The notes under the pieces are model-generated. The model saw nothing but the letters and a program-made list of their open reading frames with translations. It searched no databases and was not told the DNA's origin. 64,000 nucleotides of DNA from Palsa-506 sp963707065 (GTDB taxonomy: Bacteria > Actinomycetota > Actinomycetes > Streptosporangiales > Streptosporangiaceae), in NCBI GenBank assembly GCA_963707065.1, contig CAVPPJ010000005.1, positions 417,103 to 481,102 on the forward strand, in the 5' to 3' direction. How positions within the stretch are numbered: the stretch's first letter is position 1; each line of letters opens with the position of its first letter. This document shows, in pieces, positions 16,647 to 24,544 of this stretch. The position numbers were made by a program, and so were the translations under genes.

Positions 16647-18135
16647 ATGAGCACCGGGACGGCAATGGCGAGTGCAGCGAACGTGGCCGGCGTCGAGGTC
16701 GACACCAGGCACTGGATCGGCGGCCACCGGATCCCGAGCGCCCGGACCTTCACCGACGTGTCCCCGATCGATGAGCAGCCGATCGCCGAGGTCGCCCGCG
16801 GCGGCGCGGCCGAGGTGGCCGCGGCGGTCACGGCCGCCAGCGCGGCCTTCCCCGGCTGGGCGGCGGCCAGCCCGGCTGACCGGGCCGGCGTCCTGCGCGC
16901 GATCGCGGCCGGCATCGAGCAGCGGGTCGAGGACCTCGCGCAGGTGGAGACCCGCGACAACGGGTCACTGCTCCGCTCGCACCGGCGCGGCGTGATGCCC
17001 CGGGCCGCCCACAACTTCCGCTTCTTCGCGGACTGGCTCGGCGAACTCGACGCCGGGTGACCGGGAGATCTCCGGCCACCGGCAGCAGGTGACCTGGGCG
17101 CCGTCCGGGGTGACCGCGGTGATCACGCCGTGGAATGCGCCGCTGATGCTGGCCACCTGGCGGATCGCGCCGGCGCTCGCGGCGGGCAACACGGTCATCG
17201 CCAAGCCGCCGGAGTGGGCGCCGCTGACCGCGAGCCTGCTGGCCGATATTGCCCGCGACGCCGGGCTGCCGGACGGCGTCCTCAACGTGGTGCAGGGCCT
17301 CGGCGCGGAAGCCGGCGCGCCGCTGGCCGCGCATCCCGGCCTGGCGAGGATCTCCTTCACCGGCTCGGTCGCGACCGGCCGCGGTGTTGCCGCCGCGGCC
17401 GGCGCGCAGCTGACCCCGGTCTCGCTCGAGCTGGGCGGCAAGTCCCCGCTGCTCGTTTTCGCTGATGCGGACCTGGACCTGGCCGTCGGCACCGCCGTCG
17501 GGCAGTTCGACAACGCCGGGCAGGTCTGCCTGGCGGGCACCCGGCTGCTGGTGGATGAGCGGGTCGCCGCCGAGTTCACCGAGCGCTTCCTGGACCGCGC
17601 CGTGGCGCTGCGCCAGGGCGACCCGCGGGACGAGGCCACCGACGTCGGGCCGAACATCACCCGGGCGCACCTGCAGCGGGTGGATGGCTTCGTCCGGCGC
17701 GCGGTGGCCGCGGGCGCGCGCCCGCTGACCGGCGGCGGGCCGAACGGCGAGCTCGGCGGCCTCTACTACCAGCCGACGCTGCTGACCGGCGCGGCCCCCG
17801 GCGCGGAGATCCTCACCTCCGAAGTGTTCGGCCCGGTGCTCACCCTGCAGACGTTCGCCGCCGAGGATGAGGCGGTGGCGCTGGCCAACAGCACCCGCTA
17901 CGGGCTGGCGGCCACCTTGTTCACCGGCGACCAGCAGCGCGCCGAGCGGGTGTCGGCCCGCCTCGTCGCTGGCACTGTCTGGGTCAACTGCTTCTTCGTC
18001 CGCGACCTGCGGGCGCCGTTCGGCGGCACCCGGCTGTCCGGTATCGGCCGGGAGGGCGGCACCTGGAGCTTCGACTTCTACGGCGACGTCAAGAACACGG
18101 TCTATGCCCCGGAAGGCTGGCGGCGCGATGGGTGA
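16647..18135 (+). pseudogene. Aldehyde dehydrogenase, HpaE type, broken by one frameshift
   Basis: The two halves belong to one roughly 495-aa NAD-dependent aldehyde dehydrogenase. Residues from 16647 to the stop at 17060 give the N-terminus (HWIGGHRIPSARTF ... RAAHNFRFFADWLGEL). From about 17056 a second frame continues DREISGHRQQVTWAPSGVTAVITPWN to 18135. That half includes LELGGKSPLL, the catalytic cysteine in NAGQVCLAGTR, and VRDLRAPFGGTRLSGIGREGG. Those last segments resemble 5-carboxymethyl-2-hydroxymuconate semialdehyde dehydrogenase. One missing base near 17055 explains the break. It may be a true mutation or a sequencing error; downstream codons are fully preserved. Starts at 16647 or 16665 are possible because an 18-nt duplication repeats the ATG. 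Confidence 0.8.
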
Positions 18136-19021
18136 GGTTGTCGGAGCGGGACTGCTGGCTCATGTCCCGACGATCATGCTGCCCCGCGAGCAGCGTCTCG
18201 AGCTGAACGAGGGCAAGGAGATCAGCCTCGTTACCGGGCTTGAGCGGCTGCGGGCCGAGATCTTCGAGACGCTCGACTACGACACGGTCGTGGTCCTCGA
18301 CTCGCACTGGTTCACCACCGTCGAGTTCGTCGTCTCCGCGCACGAGACCCGGGCCGGGCTGTTCACCTCCGACGAGCTGCCGCGCGGGATGTGCCGGGTC
18401 CCGTATGACTGGCGCGGCGACCCGGAGCTCGCGCAGGCGACCGCCGCGCTGGGAGATCAGCACGGTACCTGGATCACCGCCATCGACGACCCGTACCTGC
18501 CGGTGCACTACGCGACGGTCAACCTGTGGAGCTACCTCGGCCGCGGGCTGGGCAAGCGCTGGATCTCGGTCAGCAACACCGCGCAGACCGGCGACACCGA
18601 GGACTTCCTGCGGGCCGGCCGGGCGCTCGGCCAGGCGATCGCCGGATCCGGCCGCCGGGTCCTGCTGCTGGCCTCAGGTGCCATGTCGCACACCTTCTGG
18701 CCGCTGCGGGAACTGCGCGCGCACGAGGCCAGCGACCCGGTGCACATCCGCACCCCGGCGGGACGTGAGGCGGACACCGAGCGGATCGGCTGGCTGGAGG
18801 CCGGCCAGCACGCGCGGGTAATCGACACCATGCCGGAGTTCCTGAAGGTGCGGCCGGAGGCGAAATTCGCCCACTACCTGATGATGGCGGCGGCACTCGG
18901 CGGGCGGAGTGTGACGGCGCCCGGTCGCTCGTTCAGCCGTTATGAGAATTCTGTTGGCACCGGGCAGATGCACTTGTGGTTCGACCGGCCGGCCGCGGGC
19001 TGGTCGGCGGCAGCCGGGTAG
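18128..19021 (+). CDS. hpaD: Class III extradiol ring-cleavage dioxygenase, homoprotocatechuate 2,3-dioxygenase type
   Basis: 297 aa LigB-superfamily protein. Segments matching enterobacterial HpaD/HpcB in order: AGLLAHVPTIML (iron His), NEGKEIS, VVVLDSHWF (iron His), TSDELPRGM, LASGAMSHTFW and C-terminal GTGQMHLWF. The enzyme opens 3,4-dihydroxyphenylacetate next to its hydroxyls with O2 and Fe(II). ATG 18128 overlaps the dehydrogenase stop by 8 nt, so they are co-translated, in the HpaE-HpaD order. The substrate could be a related catechol. Confidence 0.87.
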   Translation: MGEVVGAGLLAHVPTIMLPREQRLELNEGKEISLVTGLERLRAEIFETLDYDTVVVLDSHWFTTVEFVVSAHETRAGLFTSDELPRGMCRVPYDWRGDPELAQATAALGDQHGTWITAIDDPYLPVHYATVNLWSYLGRGLGKRWISVSNTAQTGDTEDFLRAGRALGQAIAGSGRRVLLLASGAMSHTFWPLRELRAHEASDPVHIRTPAGREADTERIGWLEAGQHARVIDTMPEFLKVRPEAKFAHYLMMAAALGGRSVTAPGRSFSRYENSVGTGQMHLWFDRPAAGWSAAAG

Positions 19022-19028
19022 GGAGACG

Positions 19029-19877
19029 ATGGCCGAGTACCGCAGGATCCTGCTGGACGGCGCGGTCACGCCGGTCCGGCGCGACGGCGGCGAGCTGGTC
19101 GCCGGGGACGGGCGCCGGGTCAGCGCCGCCGATGCGGTGCACCTGCCGCCGGTGACGCCCACCAAGATCATCGCCGTGCACCTCAACCACCGCAGCCGGG
19201 TGGCCGAGTTCGGAGTGCGGCTGCCCGCCGCGCCGACCTACTTCTCCAAGCCGGTCTCGGCACTCGTCGGGCACGGCGGCGCGGTGGTCCGCCCGGCCGG
19301 CTGCAAGTACCTCAACTACGAGGGCGAGGTTGCCATCGTGATCGGCCGCAGCTGCCGCGGCGTGCCGCGGTCGCAGGCGGGTGAGTACATCGCCGGGTAC
19401 ACCATCGCCAACGACTTCGGGCTGCACGACTTCCGTGACACCGACGCCGGGTCGATGCTGCGGGTCAAGGGCTCGGACACGATGGCTCCGCTCGGCCCCG
19501 CGCTGGTCACCGGCTGGGATTTCCGCGGCAAGCGGCTGCGCACCTACGTCAACGGCGACCTCGCGCAGGACGGGTCCACCGACGAAATGCAGTGGGACAT
19601 GCACTACCTGGTCGCCGACATCGCGCGGACGATCACGCTGTGCCCGGGCGACGTGCTGCTGTCCGGGACGCCGGCCAACTCCCGCCCGGTCCAGCCCGGC
19701 GACGTGGTCGAGGTGGAAGTCGACGGTCTCGGCAAGCTGACCAGTCACATCGCCGCCGGGCCGCTGCCGGTGCCGGCTGATCTCGGCGCGCAGCCCACCG
19801 AGAGCGAGGAAGTCGTCTCCACCGCATTCGGCGGCGACTGGGAATTCCGCGGTATCCGCCCCCCGGCCCGCGGCTAA
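19029..19877 (+). CDS. Fumarylacetoacetate hydrolase family protein (HpaG-like decarboxylase/isomerase)
   Basis: 282 aa starting at ATG 19029 (SD GGGAGA, 7 nt after the dioxygenase stop). FAH-fold signatures: NYEGEVAIVIG (metal-binding acidic residues), NDFGLHDFRDTD and the terminal DVLLSGTPANSRPVQPGD. HpaG-type members decarboxylate and isomerise the ring-cleavage product of homoprotocatechuate. Position after HpaE- and HpaD-type genes supports that step. A bifunctional HpaG has two FAH copies; this protein has one. Confidence 0.87.
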   Translation: MAEYRRILLDGAVTPVRRDGGELVAGDGRRVSAADAVHLPPVTPTKIIAVHLNHRSRVAEFGVRLPAAPTYFSKPVSALVGHGGAVVRPAGCKYLNYEGEVAIVIGRSCRGVPRSQAGEYIAGYTIANDFGLHDFRDTDAGSMLRVKGSDTMAPLGPALVTGWDFRGKRLRTYVNGDLAQDGSTDEMQWDMHYLVADIARTITLCPGDVLLSGTPANSRPVQPGDVVEVEVDGLGKLTSHIAAGPLPVPADLGAQPTESEEVVSTAFGGDWEFRGIRPPARG

Positions 19878-19881
19878 ACCC

Positions 19882-20817
19882 ATGGCCAAGCCGAGAATGT
19901 GCCTGATCCTGAGCGAGAACTGGACCATGGCCCCGGGCCGCGACCTGCCCGCCCTGGTGCGCTGGGCGCGCGAGGCCGAGGACGCCGGGTTCGACTCGGT
20001 GATGATCAGCGAGCACATCGTCCTCGGGCCGGCCGCGGCCAGGAACGGGCTGATGGCCAATCCGCGCGAGTACGCGCTGCCCGGCAACCAGGACCCGGCG
20101 ACGCCGTGGCCGAGCTCGGTCGTGCTGCTGTCGGCGATCGCGGCGGTGACCGAGCGGATCCGGCTTGTCGCGGGCGCGGTGATCGCGCCCTTGCGCCATC
20201 CGCTGCTGATCGCCCGCGAGCTGGGCTCGCTCGACCTGATCAGCGGCGGCCGGCTGGTCGTGCTGCCGACGGTGTCCTGGCTGGCGGAAGAATACGCCGC
20301 GCTGGGCGTGCCGTTCGGCCGGCGCGGCGACCTGCTGGATGAGCATCTGCAGGCGTGGGCGGTGCTCTGGCGGGATACGCCGGCCTCGTTCGCGGGGGAG
20401 CACTACTCGTTCCGTGACGTGTACTTCGAGCCGAAGGCGTTCCGGCCCGGGGGGCCGGCGCTGTGGCTCGGCGGGGCCGGCATGCACCGGCGGATGATGG
20501 CGCGCATCGTCCGGCACGGCGACGGGTTCAACCCGCTGGGCCTGCCCACGGCCGACGAGATGCGGCGCCTCGATGAGGCGATGCGGGCGGCAGGCCGTGA
20601 TCCGCGCGGGCTGGAACTCGTCGGCGGCACCCGCGGCGTGTTTCCCGGCAGCGACAGCGTGGCCGATCTCGGCCAGGCACTCGCGGTGATCCCGCCGCAG
20701 GCAGCTGCCGGGTTCACCACATTCTGCATCAAGCCGTCGCAGTTCACCGATGATCCGGGCGACGTGGGCCGGCTCTGCCGGGAGATCATGCGCCGGGTCG
20801 ACGGGATGCTGCCGTAA
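19882..20817 (+). CDS. LLM class F420-dependent oxidoreductase
   Basis: 311 aa TIM-barrel protein of the luciferase-like monooxygenase family: DAGFDSVMISEH, TERIRLVAGAVIAPLRHP, ELGSLDLISGGRLVV, the GVPFGRRGDLLDE loop and WLGGAG. This layout fits the F420-dependent subgroup of actinobacteria. Only 4 nt separate it from the FAH gene, so it ends the operon. It probably performs a hydride transfer on a pathway intermediate; the substrate is unknown. Confidence 0.88.
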   Translation: MAKPRMCLILSENWTMAPGRDLPALVRWAREAEDAGFDSVMISEHIVLGPAAARNGLMANPREYALPGNQDPATPWPSSVVLLSAIAAVTERIRLVAGAVIAPLRHPLLIARELGSLDLISGGRLVVLPTVSWLAEEYAALGVPFGRRGDLLDEHLQAWAVLWRDTPASFAGEHYSFRDVYFEPKAFRPGGPALWLGGAGMHRRMMARIVRHGDGFNPLGLPTADEMRRLDEAMRAAGRDPRGLELVGGTRGVFPGSDSVADLGQALAVIPPQAAAGFTTFCIKPSQFTDDPGDVGRLCREIMRRVDGMLP

Positions 20818-20825
20818 CCGGCGGC

Positions 20826-20843
20826 CCGGGCGAGCCTGCCCGG
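20826..20843 (+). terminator. GC-rich hairpin after the LLM gene
   Basis: CCGGGC-GAGCCT-GCCCGG, 9 nt after the stop of the LLM gene, without a T tract. A plausible terminator of the dehydrogenase-dioxygenase operon. Confidence 0.4.
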
Positions 20844-20905
20844 AACCCGCCGCCCGGATTGCCGCCGCCACCGCCAGGCGCGCTAGGGCCACTAATGTGT
20901 CCGGC

Positions 20906-21478
20906 ATGGCACAGACACCCGACGACATGCTGACCGCGGTGAGCATGTCGCTGGCCGAGCGCACCGGCCGGTCGCTGAACGAGTGGGTCGCGCTTGTCCG
21001 GGCCTCCGGCATCGACCCGCTCGACCAGAACGCGGTCCGCAAGTGGCTGCGGTCCACCCACGGCATACCGCAGAACAGCCAGTGGGCGATCGCCGACGCG
21101 GCGGCCCGGGACGCGGGCTGGGTCCGGCCGACCGTCGCGGAGTACGTGGACGGCCAGTACAGCGGCGCGAAGGCGGCGCTGCGGCCGGTCTACGATGCGC
21201 TTGCCGCCGCGATCGGCGACCTGGGCGGCGATGTGACCGTCGAGGGCCGCAGCACCTATACGCCGTTCGTCCGCGGCCGCCAGTTCGCCGCGGTCGCGGC
21301 CGCCACCAGGGACCGGGTGGATCTCGGGCTGCGTTTCACCGACCCGCCAGCTGCCGCCCGGCTGCAGCCGGCCACGGCGCCCGGGCAGGCCACCCACAAG
21401 ATCTCCCTGCGCAGCGTGCAGGACCTGGACGACGAGGTGCGGCACCTGCTGCGCATCGCCTACGAGCAGAACGCCTAG
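20906..21478 (+). CDS. DUF4287/DUF5655 domain protein
   Basis: 190 aa from ATG 20906. The N-terminal part (TPDDMLTAVSMSLAERTGRS ... HGIPQNSQWAIAD) matches DUF4287. The C-terminal part (VYDALAAAIGDLGG ... RLQPATAPGQATHKISL ... DLDDEVRHLLRIAYEQNA) matches DUF5655, a DNA-binding-transport-like fold of unknown role. It is not clearly part of the upstream operon (88-nt gap with a hairpin). Convergent with the cyclase-ATPase gene, 4 nt apart. Confidence 0.8.
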   Translation: MAQTPDDMLTAVSMSLAERTGRSLNEWVALVRASGIDPLDQNAVRKWLRSTHGIPQNSQWAIADAAARDAGWVRPTVAEYVDGQYSGAKAALRPVYDALAAAIGDLGGDVTVEGRSTYTPFVRGRQFAAVAAATRDRVDLGLRFTDPPAAARLQPATAPGQATHKISLRSVQDLDDEVRHLLRIAYEQNA

Positions 21479-21482
21479 CGCA

Positions 21483-24236
21483 TCAGGTCCGGTTGCCGAG
21501 GGCAAGAGCAAGAATCTCCTCGGAATTCATGGCCCGCCCCGCGGCATACTCGGCCGCGAACGCGCCGGCTCCCATGGCGGCGCGGAGGCGCTCGCGGTCG
21601 AGATCGCGCAACCCGCCTTCCAGCGGCTCGACGGTCTCGCCCAGAACCTCCAGTGCGCAGTCGGCTGCGCCGTGCAGCCGGGCGGACCGGACCGGCCCGG
21701 CCCCGCCGCCGGCCAGCGCCAGGCCGATCAGCGCGTACGCGGTGCTCGCCTGCATCCGCACGCGGCTGGCCAGGCCAAGTGATTCCGCGAAGAAATCCCC
21801 GGCCGTGCCCGGGGAGCCGCTGAGGTACTCGGCCAGGCCGAGGTTGAAGGTCTCGTAGACGACGCCATAGTGGTCATGCAGCGCGCGGGCGATGTCGAGC
21901 GACTCAAGAAGATGGCCGCGAGCGGTCTCCAGTTCGCCCATCGATAGCTCGGCGTACCCGAGGTTGCCCAGCATGGTCCCGACCTGCCGCCGGTCACCTA
22001 CCTGGCGGTAAAGCAGCAGGGACTCGGTGGCATCACGGGTCGCGCCGGCGTGGTCGCCGCCGACGTCCAGCGCGAACGCCCGGACGGCCAGCAGGCGGGC
22101 GGTGAGATGAGGCTCCGCCAGCCTGCGCGCCAGGCCCAGGCCCAGCTCGATCAGCGGCAGCGCGGCGTCCGGCCGGCCCTGGCGCAGCAGCACGAAGGCT
22201 TGCACGTCCAGCAGATCAGCGATCAGGTAGTCGTCCCCGGCGGACCGGGCAATGACCAGCGCCTCATCGCAGTAATCCCCGGCCATCGCGTAGCCGCCGG
22301 TTTGCTCAAGCAGGTAGGCCGCCGTGGTCAGCGCCCGGGCGCGCAGGAGCGTGGCCGCCGGGGCAGCCGGTACATCGAGGAGTTCCCGGAGGGCTTCGAC
22401 TCCTTCGGTGGCGTGCCCGCGTGCCTTCCAGAACATCCGCAACGAGGCCACCAGCCGGATGCCTGGCGCCGGGTCCGCCTGGCTCAGGCTGAACGCGATC
22501 GCGGCGCGGAGATTGTCGAGCTCGAGATCGAGGCGGTCCAGCCACTCGGCCTGATCGCGGGCCACGAGCTGCGGAGCCGCGGCTTCGGCCAGCGCAAGGT
22601 AGTGGTCGCGATGGGCAATCCGGGCATCGTTCTCCGCCGCCGGATGCTGCGCCTGGAGCTGCCGCGCCGCGTACTGCCGGACGGTTTCCAGCAGCCGGTA
22701 GCGCACTGGCCCGGCGCCGGTGTCGTCGAACTGCACCAGGTTCTTGTCGACCAGCGCCCCGAGATGTCCGACCACCTCGTCCGGGGGCACGTCACCGCCA
22801 GCGGCGACCGCCTCGACGGCGGCCAGGTCGAACCCCCCGGCGAACACGGAAAGGCGGGCGAGCACGGGCCGCTCGGCGGCGTTCAGCAGCTCCCAGGACC
22901 AGTCGACCATGGCAAGCAGCGTCTGCTGGCGGGGGAGAGCCGCCCGCGAGCCGCCGGTCAGGATGGCGAAGCGCTGATCGAGCCGCGCGTCCAGCTCGGC
23001 CGCCGACATGACCCGCAGGCGGGCCGCGGCCAGCTCGATGGCCAGCGGTATGCCGTCCAGCTGCCGGCAGATACGGCCGACGACCGAGGCGGTCCGCTCG
23101 TCCCAGCCGAGCGTTACCCCGTGCTGCGCGGCGCGGTCGGCGAAGAGCCGCACGGCCTCCGTGGCGGCGATCGCGTCCACGTCATCGTCATCGGCCGGGG
23201 TGTCGAGGGACGGGACCAGGTGGACGCGCTCGCCGTCGATGCCCAGCGGCTCACGGCTCGTCGCGAGCAGCGCGATGTTCCGGCAATTCCGGAGCAGGGC
23301 GTCGGCCAGCTTGGCGCAGGTGTCGACGACGTGCTCGCAGTTGTCCAGCAGCACGAGCAGGCTCCGCGGGCCGACCGCCTCGACGAGCGTGTCGAGAAGA
23401 GGGCGGCCCGGGTCCTCCGCGATGTCGAGCACCTTGGCCACGGTGACCGCGACCAGGTCCGCGTCCTGCAGCGGGGCGAGATCCGCGAACCACACTCCGT
23501 CGCCGGTGCCGTCCGCCATCCCGGCCGCGACCTGGAGCGCGAGCCGGGTCTTGCCCGCGCCGCCCGGGCCGGTGAGCGTCACCAGGCGAGAGCTGGCGAT
23601 CAGCCGGCGCACCTCGGCGAGCTCAGCGTCGCGGCCGATGAAGCTCGACACCTGTACCGGGAGATTGTTCAGCAGCCTCGGGTTATCGAGCGACTTCAGT
23701 GCCGGGAAGGCCGCCGCCAGGCCATCGGCCTCAAGCTGGAAGATCTGCTCGGGCCGGCCGAGGTCCTTCAGCCGGTGCAGGCCAAGGTCCCTGAGCGAGG
23801 CACCCGCCGGCATCGAGTCGCGGAGCAAGGCGGCCGTGGTGGCGGAGAGCACGACCTGCCCTCCGTGAGCGACGGCCGCAACGCGAGCGGCGCGGTGAAC
23901 GTCCAGGCCGACCAGGCCGACTGCCGTCTGAGCCGCCTCGCCGGAGTGCATGCCCATCCGGACGCGGACTTCACGGCCGGCCGGCCACGGGTGCGAGGCG
24001 AACGCCCGCTGCATCTCGATCGCCGCGGCCACGCACGCGCGCGGCGAGGTAAATACCGCGAAGAACGCGTCGCCCTGGGTGTCGATCTCCCTGCCGTGAT
24101 GCCCGGCGAGCCCGGCCCGGATGATCCGGTGGTGATCGGCGAGGACCTCCGCGTACGCGTCACCCAGGTTCTGCAGCATCGCCGTGGAGCCCTCGATGTC
24201 AGTGAAGAGGAAGGTGAGCGTCTGCGTAGCCAACAA
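21483..24236 (-). CDS. Class III nucleotide cyclase - NB-ARC ATPase - TPR regulator
   Basis: About 917 aa. N-terminal class III adenylate/guanylate cyclase domain: LTFLFTDIEGST metal Asp, then REIDTQGDAFFAVF with the second metal Asp, and VRVRMGMHSGEA. Next an AAA/NB-ARC ATPase with Walker A TGPGGAGKTRLAL and Walker B LLVLLDNCEHV, then winged-helix-like and tetratricopeptide-type helices to the C-terminus. Start: TTG 24236 follows CAGGAAAG and fits the family's short lead-in; an upstream ATG at 24353 is the alternative. Such proteins are common actinobacterial signalling regulators of unknown input. They are often scored as LuxR-like, but no C-terminal HTH is seen. Confidence 0.87.
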   Translation of the reverse strand: MLATQTLTFLFTDIEGSTAMLQNLGDAYAEVLADHHRIIRAGLAGHHGREIDTQGDAFFAVFTSPRACVAAAIEMQRAFASHPWPAGREVRVRMGMHSGEAAQTAVGLVGLDVHRAARVAAVAHGGQVVLSATTAALLRDSMPAGASLRDLGLHRLKDLGRPEQIFQLEADGLAAAFPALKSLDNPRLLNNLPVQVSSFIGRDAELAEVRRLIASSRLVTLTGPGGAGKTRLALQVAAGMADGTGDGVWFADLAPLQDADLVAVTVAKVLDIAEDPGRPLLDTLVEAVGPRSLLVLLDNCEHVVDTCAKLADALLRNCRNIALLATSREPLGIDGERVHLVPSLDTPADDDDVDAIAATEAVRLFADRAAQHGVTLGWDERTASVVGRICRQLDGIPLAIELAAARLRVMSAAELDARLDQRFAILTGGSRAALPRQQTLLAMVDWSWELLNAAERPVLARLSVFAGGFDLAAVEAVAAGGDVPPDEVVGHLGALVDKNLVQFDDTGAGPVRYRLLETVRQYAARQLQAQHPAAENDARIAHRDHYLALAEAAAPQLVARDQAEWLDRLDLELDNLRAAIAFSLSQADPAPGIRLVASLRMFWKARGHATEGVEALRELLDVPAAPAATLLRARALTTAAYLLEQTGGYAMAGDYCDEALVIARSAGDDYLIADLLDVQAFVLLRQGRPDAALPLIELGLGLARRLAEPHLTARLLAVRAFALDVGGDHAGATRDATESLLLYRQVGDRRQVGTMLGNLGYAELSMGELETARGHLLESLDIARALHDHYGVVYETFNLGLAEYLSGSPGTAGDFFAESLGLASRVRMQASTAYALIGLALAGGGAGPVRSARLHGAADCALEVLGETVEPLEGGLRDLDRERLRAAMGAGAFAAEYAAGRAMNSEEILALALGNRT

Positions 24237-24544
24237 CCTAGGCTTTCCTGTGAGGTCACTGATAGCGCCGAACGGAGGCCACCGGCCCGAGATCACTCCG
24301 GCGGCGGCCACTGCAGCAAGCGTGTCATAGTCACCCGCCGGCCTGCCGCTCATCGGCGGCGTGCGCGGATGTCCCGCTGGTCGCCACCGGGCAGACCAGG
24401 CGCGCGACTGCCTGGTTAACTGTTCGACCGGCAACGGCGCGGCGCCCTACGCTGGCTGATCTCGCCTGCGTGCATTTCAGCGCAGGGCCACACCGCAGCT
24501 TCATCGCGGGACTTCGCCGTTTCCCGAGCCGAAAGGATGTCACG
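24237..24544. other. Divergent intergenic region between cyclase-ATPase and prolyl-tRNA synthetase
   Basis: About 308 bases. It may carry the N-terminal codons of the cyclase gene if the ATG at 24353 is used. No T-box leader or other riboswitch was recognised before the synthetase; an AAAGGAT sequence at 24531-24537 serves as its SD. Confidence 0.4.

Noticed and set aside
22050..24419. 789-codon plus-strand open frame
   Set aside because: Antisense shadow of the cyclase-ATPase gene: Arg/Gly/Pro-rich, no domains, explained by GC-rich codon bias.
24237..24544. T-box riboswitch before proS
   Set aside because: No T-box sequence or specifier-like hairpin seen in the 300-base leader.
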